19,493 nt of DNA from JBFHER01 sp041584055 (GTDB lineage Bacteria; Bacteroidota; Bacteroidia; Bacteroidales; UBA5342). The notes beneath the pieces are model-generated. The model ran no database searches. It worked only from the letters and a program-made list of their open reading frames with translations, and was not told where the DNA came from. Location: positions 1-19,493 of the forward strand of contig JBFHER010000047.1 of the NCBI GenBank assembly GCA_041584055.1, written 5' to 3'. Shown piece by piece: positions 6,685 to 15,523 of this stretch. The position numbers were made by a program, and so were the translations under genes. Numbering within the stretch: the stretch's first letter is position 1; every line of letters begins with the position of its first letter.

Positions 6685-7046
6685 CGTTCTTTAGCTGGGA
6701 CAGATAACGTTAAGATCTAACATTCAAAGGGGTTCTACAGGGGCCATTTTTTATAAAAAAATCAAAATTTGTGAATACTGGCTTCAAATAATGTAGTGAA
6801 ACCATAATAAAACGAATCAGGGATTGATCTGCTGGTTGATAATAAAAATCAAATAAAACTACGTTAAAGGTTAGGTGTGGTAGGTGCGTTTCTTAGCTGA
6901 ATTGTAAAAATAATAAGAGTTGTCAATTAAGTGATGTCCTTCTTAATAAACATATTATTAGTTTTATTTGTTAAATAAATAAATATTTACTTGGTAATAG
7001 CTTATTTATTGTTAAATTAGCGTTATTGTAACATTAAAACTGCCTG

Positions 7047-8861
7047 ATGAGGAAAACTGCAACCAATCAGGAGATGGTCTATAACAAGATAACACTCTCC
7101 TTTCCCCGGAAAGAAGAACAACAGTTCTTAAATACATATTTTAAGGATTCTGTTAAACAGTTTCGAATTGCTTACATTCTGGTTATCGCATTATATGCAG
7201 GATTTGGCTATTTAGACTATTTCATGGTTCCGGAGTTTATTAAGCTATTTCATACAATTCGATTTCTGATTGTTGTTCCTTTACTCAGCATTGTTTTAAT
7301 TGTATCATTTACTCCGATTTTTAAAAAAATATGGCAAATTTTACTTGTTGTAAGTTTAGTGGTTGGTGGTGTAGGCATAAGCATCATGAACACACTTGTC
7401 CCAGAAAATTATGCCTATTACTCAGGTTTGATGCTTGTGTTTTTTGCAGGTTACTTCTTTATAAAATTACGGTTCTTTTATGCCTCCGTGACGGGATGGT
7501 TGACGCTGCTTATATTTAATATTCTTCTTTTTTATTCCGACGCGTCTGATGCAACCATTCTTAATAATAATTTCTTTTTTATCAGTTCGAATATTATTGG
7601 GATGTTTGGTGCTTACAGCATTGAGTTCAATGCCCGTCGTAACTACTTTCTAAATAACAGACTTGATTCAGAAAGGTCTACAATCAAAAAATTAAACAGG
7701 AATCTGGAGCAGAAAGTTAAATTACGCACAAAAGAGTTATTGGAAGCCAAAGAACGCTCCGAAGTGAGTGAAATTCAATTTCGGAATTTGTTTGACAAAG
7801 CTGCAGACGCAATATTTATTGCCGATGAGTCAAACGGAACTATTTTAGATGTGAATGAGGCGGCTCAAATATTGATGCAAAAGCCCAGGCAAGCGTTAAT
7901 CGGTCTGCACCAGAGTAATTTGCATCCAATTGAAAATAAAGACTTTACAGAAGCATCCTTTCGCAAGCACCAACTCTCTTTGCATCATAATAATGTAGAG
8001 CTTATTGAAACTACAATTGTGAGAAACAATGGGACAGAAGTTCCGGTAGAAGTACTCGCTTTTAAAAGTATTTATCATGGAAAGGCATGTTTGGTTGGCA
8101 CATTCCGAGATATTACAGAACGTAAAAAGAATGAGTTAGAATTACTTGAGGCCAAGGAGAAAGCTGAAGAAAGTGATCGTTTAAAGTCTGCGTTTCTCGC
8201 AAACATGAGCCACGAGATAAGGACTCCGATGAATGGGATTCTTGGCTTTTCAAGTTTGCTACAGGAACCGGATCTTTCAAAGAAACTGCAGAACGAGTAC
8301 ATAGGGATTATTGAAGAGAGCGGGCAACGCATGTTGAGTATTATCAATGATATCATAGATATTTCTAAGATTGAAGCAGGTTCTATGGAAGTGCATTTAA
8401 AGCCTTCCAATGTAAACGAACAAATTGAATACATCTACACCTTTTTTAAGCCAAAAATAGACGCAAAGGGGATAAAACTTAACCATTCATGTGCCCTGCC
8501 ATTCAGTGAAGCGGTTATATTGACAGACCGTGAAAAGGTCTTTGCCATTCTTACGAACCTTGTTAATAATGCAATGAAATTTACAAATGAAGGCGAAATT
8601 TCATTTGGTTATGTTAAAAAGGACAATGCTTTGGAATTCTTTGTTAAGGATAGTGGTATTGGTATCAGTCAGGAAAAACAAGCATCTGTATTTGAGCGTT
8701 TTATACAGGCTGATAACTCAAAAAGTACAACCCGCGAGGGGGCAGGTCTGGGATTATCCATCACCAAAGCTTATGTGGAAATGTTGGATGGCAAGATCTG
8801 GGTTGAAAGTGTGCCAACGCTTGGTACCACCTTTTATTTTAGCTTGCCCATTAAATCATAA
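7047..8861 (+). CDS. membrane-bound PAS sensor histidine kinase
   Basis: A 604-residue sensor kinase. About six membrane helices span residues 40-195, with little extracytoplasmic sequence between them, so it probably senses something in or near the membrane. A coiled coil (205-240) leads to one PAS domain (about 245-360). A second coiled coil precedes the HisKA dimerisation domain, with the phospho-accepting H389 in NMSHEIRTPMNG. The HATPase domain follows with N box (LVNNAMKF, 505-512), G1 (DSGIGIS, 535-541), F box (VFERF) and G2 (GAGLGL, 565-570), all intact. No receiver domain is attached and no response regulator gene is in the window, so it is an orphan kinase with an unknown partner. 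An ATG at codon 10 is an alternative start. Confidence 0.93.
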   Translation: MRKTATNQEMVYNKITLSFPRKEEQQFLNTYFKDSVKQFRIAYILVIALYAGFGYLDYFMVPEFIKLFHTIRFLIVVPLLSIVLIVSFTPIFKKIWQILLVVSLVVGGVGISIMNTLVPENYAYYSGLMLVFFAGYFFIKLRFFYASVTGWLTLLIFNILLFYSDASDATILNNNFFFISSNIIGMFGAYSIEFNARRNYFLNNRLDSERSTIKKLNRNLEQKVKLRTKELLEAKERSEVSEIQFRNLFDKAADAIFIADESNGTILDVNEAAQILMQKPRQALIGLHQSNLHPIENKDFTEASFRKHQLSLHHNNVELIETTIVRNNGTEVPVEVLAFKSIYHGKACLVGTFRDITERKKNELELLEAKEKAEESDRLKSAFLANMSHEIRTPMNGILGFSSLLQEPDLSKKLQNEYIGIIEESGQRMLSIINDIIDISKIEAGSMEVHLKPSNVNEQIEYIYTFFKPKIDAKGIKLNHSCALPFSEAVILTDREKVFAILTNLVNNAMKFTNEGEISFGYVKKDNALEFFVKDSGIGISQEKQASVFERFIQADNSKSTTREGAGLGLSITKAYVEMLDGKIWVESVPTLGTTFYFSLPIKS

Positions 8862-8866
8862 AAAAA

Positions 8867-8893
8867 AATGCGCTTCCGGTTAAAAAGCGCATT
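8867..8893 (-). terminator. hairpin terminator between convergent genes
   Basis: Arms AATGCGCTT (8867-8875) and AAGCGCATT (8885-8893) pair perfectly around a nine-base loop. On the minus strand the hairpin is followed by an uninterrupted T tract (plus-strand A tract 8860-8868), making a strong intrinsic terminator for the 598-residue gene ending at 8915. The plus-strand side has only an interrupted ATTATATTTA tail, so it may serve the kinase gene less efficiently. The A tract includes the last base of the kinase stop codon. Confidence 0.8.
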
Positions 8894-8914
8894 ATATTTA
8901 AAAGCTTGTTTACT

Positions 8915-10711
8915 CTATTTTTCGTCGATGATCAGACTGAGTTTATTCAATGCATCCAATTCCTTTTGCAAGTCTTTTAAAGCAGCCGGTTTCACACTTT
9001 CAAAAGTCCCTTTTAAGTTGCTGAATAAAGCTTGATAATAGGAGATGCCATTTTTCATATTGGAAACAAATGATTTCAGGTATTTCTCCTGTTTTTTATT
9101 CATATTATCTCTGGCTTCATCAAATTTTTCTTTTAAGTAGTCCATATAGATGGTGAGCTCTTTGATGAAAACATGTGGGCGGTCTGTACGACGAATCACA
9201 TTTGTTCGGCCATAGATGTGATCCACCATTTCTTTCAGACTCATTTTTTTATCAAAGTAAGCCAGATTCGGACCAGGACAAATAGAAACACCCGGACCAT
9301 CCGTTTTGGGATCGATTCCGTTTGCCAGATAAGCTGAGGTTGTCAGTCCTTTACACAAACATTCTTTCTGTATCAGTTTATTGTATTCTGTCTGAAATTC
9401 CGCTTCAGAAATTCCTGCTTCCTTCATTTCGTCCATCTTAATTTTGATGTATTGTTTTGAAGCCGTACACATTGCTTTTTCAGAATATTGCTTTGTAGAA
9501 ACCAAAAAGCGTTTGGTGCAGTGATACCCCGGGCTGCCATCATCGGACTGCTGTTTAGCAACCTGCCCCATGGTGCTTGTATTCAGATTGTTAAATTTAA
9601 CACCCAGCGGAGAGACATTGCTCAACGATAAATCTTCTTCTCTAGCATCTATTAACTGTTGCAAGGTTAACTCATCTACCATGGTGGCTTCTGGTACCAA
9701 TAAAAATGGTGTCCCCCAACCAATGGCATCCAAACCGTAATGGTCCATCAAAAACTGATGCTCCTCTGCTGTGCCAATACCACCCTGAGCTGTAATTTTT
9801 ATGTCAGCAGGTTTGGCCGGTGCTTTATATCCTTTTTCCTCCAGCGCCGGAACCAATGTCTCAAAGACCGTTTGTATTAATTCTTCTCTGTGAAGCTTGA
9901 ATTCCTCTAGAATAGGGCCCATCAGATAGCCTTCTGTCGCAAAAGCATGACCGCCACAGTTTAATCCTGACTCAATCCTGTATTCCGAGATCCAAAGGCC
10001 CTTCTTGGCCAGAAATCGACCCTGAATCAAGGCTGATTTATAATCACTTACTTTTAAAATTATCTTCTTTTTGAGCTGCCCCTCAGCATCCGGATAAAAA
10101 TCTTTAAATTGTTCCATGTAACCGTAAAGGCGGGGATTCATCCCTGCTGACAATACAAGCGAAGAACTCAAATCACTGCTGGCAAAGCCGCGCAAAGCTG
10201 CATGTGCATCATTGTATTCAGAGGGTAATAACTCCCCATTTTCATAACGCTCCGTATCCAGTTTTGTCATGATGTTAACATCCACACTGCCTTTGTACAA
10301 ATTGTCCTTTAACCAGCCTTTTATTTCATTTAGATTAAAACGATCTGCCGTCAGTTTTTTAAATTCCTGTTTTAGCGTTGATGATTCAGGTAGCAGACTG
10401 AAATAGTCTTTAATCATCCCACTTTTTTCGGCCGTAATGTTTTTAAGGTCATCAAACTTTTTGTTCACAAGCTCATTGATCATATTCAAATATGATGTAA
10501 TGCGCTTTGCTCTGCAATCTTTAACTGCCGGTGATATTTCCTCATAAGGAAGATCGTACCGTTTGGAATAAACTTTTCGAAGCTTTTCCATTAAAATATC
10601 ATCCACCAGCGAAATGGCAGAATCAATGCCAAGATGAGCAATTCTTAGTGGAGAATCAACTGTATAACCAAGCCCCATAACGGGGATATGAAATGTGTGT
10701 GTATTTGCCAT
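8915..10711 (-). CDS. conserved protein of unknown function, TIM-barrel-like, cysteine-rich
   Basis: A soluble protein of 598 residues with no signal peptide or membrane helix. I cannot name a function. Residues 307-315 (TAQGGIGTA) followed by LDAIGWGTPFLL resemble the phosphate-binding end of FMN-type TIM barrels such as nitronate monooxygenase and the PfaD/FabK group. CGGHAFATEG at 252-261 resembles the GGH segment of that group. Cysteines cluster in the second half: C398, C415, C451, C453 (ECLCKG) and C478 (ICPGP), plus C252 and C66, a spacing that could bind a metal or iron-sulphur cluster. The last 100 residues are predicted helical and rich in Lys/Glu. It is transcribed alone, from a probable promoter 160 bases upstream. 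Family membership is inference from short motifs. Confidence 0.7.
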   Translation of the reverse strand: MANTHTFHIPVMGLGYTVDSPLRIAHLGIDSAISLVDDILMEKLRKVYSKRYDLPYEEISPAVKDCRAKRITSYLNMINELVNKKFDDLKNITAEKSGMIKDYFSLLPESSTLKQEFKKLTADRFNLNEIKGWLKDNLYKGSVDVNIMTKLDTERYENGELLPSEYNDAHAALRGFASSDLSSSLVLSAGMNPRLYGYMEQFKDFYPDAEGQLKKKIILKVSDYKSALIQGRFLAKKGLWISEYRIESGLNCGGHAFATEGYLMGPILEEFKLHREELIQTVFETLVPALEEKGYKAPAKPADIKITAQGGIGTAEEHQFLMDHYGLDAIGWGTPFLLVPEATMVDELTLQQLIDAREEDLSLSNVSPLGVKFNNLNTSTMGQVAKQQSDDGSPGYHCTKRFLVSTKQYSEKAMCTASKQYIKIKMDEMKEAGISEAEFQTEYNKLIQKECLCKGLTTSAYLANGIDPKTDGPGVSICPGPNLAYFDKKMSLKEMVDHIYGRTNVIRRTDRPHVFIKELTIYMDYLKEKFDEARDNMNKKQEKYLKSFVSNMKNGISYYQALFSNLKGTFESVKPAALKDLQKELDALNKLSLIIDEK

Positions 10712-10872
10712 AATCCTTTTGTTAAACCTTTTTGATCAGTCATATTAAATCCCTTCCGCTCAGTGTTTTGATCGGGGTTTGTGTCGAAAAATAGGGCGGA
10801 ATAACTTTTTATTCTCTATCCTTCGTTCTACGTAATTGGGATTCGCAGATGGATCAATAAGGATTTTGGACA

Positions 10873-10880
10873 CAAATATA
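10873..10880 (-). promoter_or_regulatory. -7 promoter element of the 598-residue protein gene
   Basis: TATATTTG on the minus strand matches the consensus exactly. It implies a leader of about 155 bases before the ATG at 10711. No good -33 element is seen at the usual distance. Confidence 0.4.
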
Positions 10881-11121
10881 GCATTTTTATTATGGGATAG
10901 TTTTTAAAATTGAACAATTATATCAAAGCACCAGGGGGCTTTATATTGGAATAAAGTTGAAAACATTTTTTAAGTTTTAAAGAATTTTGAGTACTCGCCG
11001 GGCATTCATTGATATAAATGGAAGTGGTTCAACAAGGCACATTTGGAGGTTTTTCTTCAACATAATTATCCCGATGAAAATTAAAAATCGTTAAAGTGTT
11101 TCTCAAAACAGAAAAACATTT

Positions 11122-11129
11122 TACTTTTG
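11122..11129 (+). promoter_or_regulatory. -7 promoter element of the TetR-efflux operon
   Basis: TACTTTTG is an exact match to TAnnTTTG. TGTTT at 11098-11102 ends 19 bases upstream and may be a partial -33 element. The element lies 36 bases before the tetR-like ATG and six bases before the palindromic operator. Confidence 0.6.
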
Positions 11130-11135
11130 TCATAA

Positions 11136-11155
11136 ATGAATGAACACTCACTCAT
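11136..11155. promoter_or_regulatory. putative TetR-type operator
   Basis: ATGAATGA and TCACTCAT are inverted with seven of eight positions complementary, separated by ACAC. The architecture, TGAnTGA-N4-TCAnTCA, is the common form of TetR-family operators. It sits across the predicted transcription start, six bases after the -7 element, and ends nine bases before the repressor gene, so binding would block the whole operon. Binding by the adjacent repressor is inferred. Confidence 0.7.
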
Positions 11156-11164
11156 ATTAGTATT

Positions 11165-11746
11165 ATGGCACGATTAATTGATGAAACAAAAATGGAACGC
11201 ATTAATAATGCGGCAGTTGAGTTGATTGTTGAGAAGGGGTACGGCGGTGCATCAATTTCAGCAATTGCACGTAAAGCGGGTGTTGCTGAAGGGTATTTGT
11301 ACCGTTTTCATGCGTCCAAGTGGGCCCTTGTGAATCATCTGCTTCACTCAAAAATTAATTCACTCACCGGGAGCATAGAAATTCTGGTGAAGTCTTATAA
11401 GACCTTCAGTGAGATCTGTGCTGTTTTTGTGGGACAGGTATTTTCAATGGCAAAAAGTCAACCTCAGGATTTGAAGTTTTTGTATGTATTAATGCATGAC
11501 TATAACTTTCTTATTTCAGAGGAACAACGCAGGGAGATAAAGGATTTAATTGGGCGGGTCAATCAAATGGGGAAGGAGAGTGGAGAAATAAACGAAATGG
11601 TCACAGATGAAGAAATTTATCAAATGGTAATCACCTATCCAATTGTGTTTCTAAACATGCGATTAAAAGGTTTTTTTGGAAATCATTCCTGGGATGAACA
11701 GGATCAGGATCGGGTGACAAGGTTTTGTATAAATGCGCTGAAATAG
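11165..11746 (+). CDS. TetR-family repressor of the efflux operon
   Basis: A 193-residue TetR/AcrR-type regulator. The N-terminal DNA-binding domain occupies residues 9-55, with the helix-turn-helix at about 29-48 (SISAIARKAGVAEGYLYRFH). The remainder is a helical ligand-binding domain too variable to identify the inducer. It is the first gene of the operon, and a palindromic operator lies between its promoter and start codon. That arrangement points to autoregulation and control of the TolC-HlyD-permease genes behind it, with release by a toxic or hydrophobic ligand. The following gene begins 18 bases after its stop. Confidence 0.92.
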   Translation: MARLIDETKMERINNAAVELIVEKGYGGASISAIARKAGVAEGYLYRFHASKWALVNHLLHSKINSLTGSIEILVKSYKTFSEICAVFVGQVFSMAKSQPQDLKFLYVLMHDYNFLISEEQRREIKDLIGRVNQMGKESGEINEMVTDEEIYQMVITYPIVFLNMRLKGFFGNHSWDEQDQDRVTRFCINALK

Positions 11747-11764
11747 AAAAATAGATAAATGTAA

Positions 11765-13324
11765 ATGAGAAAAATTGACATCGTTTACTTTCATTGTCTG
11801 ATATTGGCAATGTTGGTAGGGAGGCTGTGCCATGCGCAGACCTCCATAGCACCTGGTCGAAACATCTCTTTTGAAGATGCAGTGCTATTAAGTTTAGAGC
11901 ATAATCCTGGACTTAAAGAAGCTGAACGTTATTCAAAGATGAAGGAACAGGAAGTGAAGTCTGCCAGAGGACTATATTTTCCGAAAGTATCATTGGATGC
12001 ATCCTGGATTATCATGTCGGACGACATACATCTTGATTTAACACCGGTGCAGGATGCGATTACACCCCTGTATTCTGCATTGGGCAATTATGGTACATTT
12101 TCGGGTGTCCCAAACCCTGATCCTTCAACCAATGCCGTGATGCCCGTGTTGCCTGACGAGATTGCAACTCAGGCAGTCAGGGCACAGCTGCTCGACGGAC
12201 TTGAAACCATTGAATCAGCTGAATGGAATAAAATGATTCAGAAAAAAAGTTTTGGTTTTGTGAGTGCTGGTTTTACGTATCCACTCTATGCCGGGGGTAA
12301 AATCCGACTGGCAAATCAGGCAGCAGACATCCGATACAATGAAGCTTTAAACGAAGCAGACATCAAACGATCTCAGATGATTACTGAATTGGTGGAGCGC
12401 TATTTTGGTCTGGTGTTGGCCCGTGAGGCATTGGAGGTAAGGAAAGAAGTGTATCAAACCATGGAAGTTCATTTAAGTGATGCTCAGCATCTGAAAGATG
12501 AAGGCATGATTGCAAACGCTGAATATTTACATGCAAGGGTCTTTCATTCTTCTTCAGAGCGGGAATTAAAAAAATCAAAGCGTCAGGTAGATATTGCTGA
12601 AGAAGGGCTGCTCAATACGCTTTCCATTGAAAAAGATCAACAAATCATTCCTGTTTCCTGTCTGTTTTATGCTGATACCATTGAGTCGCTTAACTACTTC
12701 GTTGAGAATGCAAGTCTAAACAGTGATCTTCTTGAGAAGGTGAATCATAAACAGGAACTTGCAAATGCCAAATATCAGCTCGAAAAAGGAGAGTTGTTTC
12801 CCTCTGTTGCTGCCATGGGAACTTACGATTTGCTTAACAAGGATTTATCTCCATACGTGCCTGAATATGCAGTAGGCGTCGGACTCAAATGGGATTTGTT
12901 TCAGGGAGCTTCCAGGTACCGAAACATCAAAGCAGCGCAAATACAAAAGGAGCAGGTTGATTTTGTATATGATAAAGCTGAATCAGACATTACAACGGCA
13001 ATCATCAAATATTATGAAGAATTACATATGTATTTGGAACAACTTCATGATCTTGAAACAGCACAGGCATTTGCAGCGGAATACTATCGGGTTAGAAATA
13101 AGGCTTTCAGTGAGGGAATGGCAACATCATCCGATGTCTCAGATGCAAATCTGGCATTGGCAAAAGTAAAGATTGAACGACTTCAGGCCATGTATCAATA
13201 TGATATTTCCCTGGCGCACCTGCTTTATTATGCAGGGTTGATGGATCGGTTTGATGACTATCGATATCGCGCAACACAAGACCGAAATGCTTTGGGATCT
13301 AACCCATTTAACAACAACTTATAA
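11765..13324 (+). CDS. TolC-type outer membrane efflux protein
   Basis: A 519-residue outer membrane channel of the OEP/TolC family. A Sec signal peptide covers about residues 1-25, with likely cleavage after CHAQ. The mature protein begins with the family-typical SFEDAVLLSLEHNPGLKEAE. Two structural repeats of long amphipathic helices and short strands follow, with the second strand-forming segment around YAVGVGLKWDLFQGASRYR. An extension at about residues 75-160, rich in proline and acidic residues, is an insertion in the first half. It would form the trimeric exit duct for substrates passed on by the HlyD-type adaptor encoded next, 11 bases downstream. The triplets ATG TAA stand in frame immediately before its ATG. 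Confidence 0.92.
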   Translation: MRKIDIVYFHCLILAMLVGRLCHAQTSIAPGRNISFEDAVLLSLEHNPGLKEAERYSKMKEQEVKSARGLYFPKVSLDASWIIMSDDIHLDLTPVQDAITPLYSALGNYGTFSGVPNPDPSTNAVMPVLPDEIATQAVRAQLLDGLETIESAEWNKMIQKKSFGFVSAGFTYPLYAGGKIRLANQAADIRYNEALNEADIKRSQMITELVERYFGLVLAREALEVRKEVYQTMEVHLSDAQHLKDEGMIANAEYLHARVFHSSSERELKKSKRQVDIAEEGLLNTLSIEKDQQIIPVSCLFYADTIESLNYFVENASLNSDLLEKVNHKQELANAKYQLEKGELFPSVAAMGTYDLLNKDLSPYVPEYAVGVGLKWDLFQGASRYRNIKAAQIQKEQVDFVYDKAESDITTAIIKYYEELHMYLEQLHDLETAQAFAAEYYRVRNKAFSEGMATSSDVSDANLALAKVKIERLQAMYQYDISLAHLLYYAGLMDRFDDYRYRATQDRNALGSNPFNNNL

Positions 13325-13335
13325 AACTGACGAAC

Positions 13336-14331
13336 ATGAAAAAGAGTAAGATATTATTTATTGTATTGGTGATAGGCATTTTTACTGCGGGAGCCATCTA
13401 TTCAATCTATCTGATAAGTCAGCCAATTCCATTAGAAGTACAGGGAGAGGTAGAAGCCAGGGAGATAAAGGTGGGGTCTAAGTTACCTGGAAGGCTGGAT
13501 TCTCTTCTGGTTTCAAAAGGGCAGCATGTGGATGAAAACGCACTTCTTTTTACAATAAGCAGTCCGGAAGTGGATGCGAAGTTAAGTCAGGCATCTGCTG
13601 TGAAGGAAGCCGCTGAGGCACAAAGTTTAAAAGCATCCAACGGCGCGCGCAACGAAGATATTCAGGCTGCATTTAACACATGGCAAAAGGCAAAAGCTGC
13701 CGCTGATTATGCGAAGAAAACATTTGAGCGTGTGGATAACCTTTATCAGGATGGTGTGCTTCCAGAACAAAAGAAGGATGAGGTTGAGACACAAATGATC
13801 GCAGCTGTTGAAACAGAGAAGGCAGCACTTTCAATTTATAATAAAGCAAAGGCAGGCGCAAGAACAGAAGATAAGGCGGCAGCAGGTGCGCTTGTTAAAC
13901 AAGCAGATGGCGTGGTTTCAGAGCTTATGTCCTATCTTAACGAAACACATATTACTGCACCCATTACCGGAGAGATTGCAAATATTATTGCTTCGGAAGG
14001 AGAATTAATCCCGCAGGGATATCCTGTGGTAACAATCGTGGACCTAAATGATGTTTGGATTACATTTAATTTACGCGAGGATTTATTGGCTGATATTCGC
14101 AAGGGCACTGAATTTGAAGCCAGATTTCCAGCACTGGGGATGGATAAGTTGAAACTGAGAGTTACCTATATTCATGCATTGGGTGATTTTGCAACATGGA
14201 CGGCCACAAAAACATCAGGTGATTTCGATATGAAAACATTCGAAGTGCACGCTGTTCCGGTGGAAGAAAAAGCAGGATTGCGCCCTGGGATGACTGCCCT
14301 TGTCAATTGGGATGATTTAAAGAATAAATAA
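13336..14331 (+). CDS. HlyD-family periplasmic adaptor protein
   Basis: A 331-residue membrane-fusion protein of the YhiI/YbhG/EmrA type. One N-terminal membrane anchor (about 6-27) is followed by the first half of a biotinyl-lipoyl domain (35-78, KVGSKLPGRLDSLLVSKGQ). A long Ala/Lys/Glu-rich helical hairpin (80-200) contains two ARNEDIQAA-like repeats (GARNEDIQAA and GARTEDKAAA). The second lipoyl half, with ITAPITGEI, and a beta-barrel domain end the protein. It should link the two inner-membrane permeases to the TolC-type channel. The first permease begins four bases after its stop, which implies translational coupling. Confidence 0.93.
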   Translation: MKKSKILFIVLVIGIFTAGAIYSIYLISQPIPLEVQGEVEAREIKVGSKLPGRLDSLLVSKGQHVDENALLFTISSPEVDAKLSQASAVKEAAEAQSLKASNGARNEDIQAAFNTWQKAKAAADYAKKTFERVDNLYQDGVLPEQKKDEVETQMIAAVETEKAALSIYNKAKAGARTEDKAAAGALVKQADGVVSELMSYLNETHITAPITGEIANIIASEGELIPQGYPVVTIVDLNDVWITFNLREDLLADIRKGTEFEARFPALGMDKLKLRVTYIHALGDFATWTATKTSGDFDMKTFEVHAVPVEEKAGLRPGMTALVNWDDLKNK

Positions 14332-14334
14332 GCC

Positions 14335-15519
14335 ATGATTTCTAGACTAGCGGAATATCCGCTGATACGTGTTGTTCGACGTGAGATCTTGCGGATAGCG
14401 TCGAGTAATGTGCTTTTGTTTAGCACTTTACTTGGGCCAATAGCGGTATTTCTAATCATTCAATGGATGTTTTCTGTTGGTGTGGTTCGTGACTTGCCTA
14501 TCACCGTGGTTGATCTGGACCAAAGCAGTGCTTCCCGGCAAATCATTCGCATGATAGAGGCCAATCCGGTTGCCAATGTGCGTTACAGGGCACCTTCGAT
14601 GAAAGAAGCACAGCAGTTGATGAACAAGGGAAAAACCGACGGAATTATTCTTATTCCGGCCGATCTGGGACGAGATCTCTTGAAGGGTCAGGCACCCGAG
14701 ATCAATCTTTTTATCAATAATACAAACCTTGTAAAAGGCGGAATGATTAAATCCGGCTTATATAAAACCATCGGGACAATTTCAGCCGGGATAAAGCTTC
14801 AGATGTATGTGCGCGATGGGGCAAATGAACATCAGGCCTTTGAGAAAGTGCTTCCTGTGAGCTTAGATCAACATATCCTGTTTAACCCTTTTGGAAACTA
14901 TGCCTATTTCCTAAGTTTAGGGTTATTGCCGGTGATGTTAACAGTTTTCACTTTTTTAGGTTCGGTTTATGCACTTGGCATTGAATTAAAGGATGGAACG
15001 GCAGGGGAATTAATGGACACAGCCAATCATAACATTTTAACTGTAATCACAGGAAAGTTTTTTCCGTACACAGCCATTTATTTTTTGAATGCGATGGTGA
15101 TGAATTTGATATTATTCAAAGCACAGGGGACGCCCATCAACGGAAGTCTCGCGATCATACTGATTTCTGAATTAATGATGATTGTGTCTTATCAGGCATT
15201 GGCAGTTCTGTTCTTAAACGTCACAGCCAATCTGCGCTTGTCGCTTTCGCTGGGAAGTGCTTATACTATGATGGCCCTCAGTTTTTCAGGACTTACATTT
15301 CCCTCCATGGCCATGCCTCTGCTAGCGCGTGTATTTGCGTATATATTTCCCTATACCACCTGGCTAAAAATATTTTTGAGTCAATCTTTGCGTGGCGAGC
15401 CTTCTTACGAGACGCTTGCACCACTAGGTATTTTAACACTGTACTTTTTAACTGGGGTATTGGCATTTCCAGGGATAAAGAAAAAAATGACAGATCCCTT
15501 ATGTTGGGGAAAAGATTAA
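14335..15519 (+). CDS. ABC-2 type permease, first of two
   Basis: A 394-residue inner-membrane permease of the ABC2_membrane_3 type (YbhS/YbhR/YhhJ-like). One membrane helix (about 24-46) is followed by a periplasmic domain of some 130 residues starting VRDLPITVVDLDQSSASRQ, and then by about five membrane helices in the C-terminal half. It is homologous to the next gene product, which has the same layout and the same PxxVVDxDxS and SMKEAQ segments. The two probably form a heterodimer. Family members need a cytoplasmic ATPase; none is encoded in this operon. Likely cargo is a drug, a lipid-like compound or another hydrophobic substance. Confidence 0.9.
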   Translation: MISRLAEYPLIRVVRREILRIASSNVLLFSTLLGPIAVFLIIQWMFSVGVVRDLPITVVDLDQSSASRQIIRMIEANPVANVRYRAPSMKEAQQLMNKGKTDGIILIPADLGRDLLKGQAPEINLFINNTNLVKGGMIKSGLYKTIGTISAGIKLQMYVRDGANEHQAFEKVLPVSLDQHILFNPFGNYAYFLSLGLLPVMLTVFTFLGSVYALGIELKDGTAGELMDTANHNILTVITGKFFPYTAIYFLNAMVMNLILFKAQGTPINGSLAIILISELMMIVSYQALAVLFLNVTANLRLSLSLGSAYTMMALSFSGLTFPSMAMPLLARVFAYIFPYTTWLKIFLSQSLRGEPSYETLAPLGILTLYFLTGVLAFPGIKKKMTDPLCWGKD

Positions 15520-15523
15520 TTGT

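Larger units (their letters stand above)
6511..7046. other. long intergenic region between divergent genes
   Basis: This 536-base spacer separates the minus-strand kefF-like gene from the plus-strand histidine kinase. Its left end holds the kefF-like promoter, followed by the degenerate repeat tract listed separately. The remainder is AT-rich, with stop codons in every frame and no RNA gene I can recognise. For the kinase the best -7 candidate is TTTATTTG at 6963-6970 (one mismatch), 76 bases before its start; it is weak. Confidence 0.6.
10712..11164. other. intergenic region between divergent genes
   Basis: This 453-base region separates the minus-strand 598-residue protein gene from the plus-strand tetR-like gene. 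It holds the two divergent promoters and the TetR-type operator listed separately. The first 160 bases would be the leader of the minus-strand gene; I see no riboswitch consensus or strong hairpin in it. No open frame of note is present. Confidence 0.6.

Noticed and set aside
8587..8883. 98-codon plus-strand open frame inside the kinase gene
   Set aside because: It is an out-of-frame shadow of the conserved ATPase domain with no independent support.
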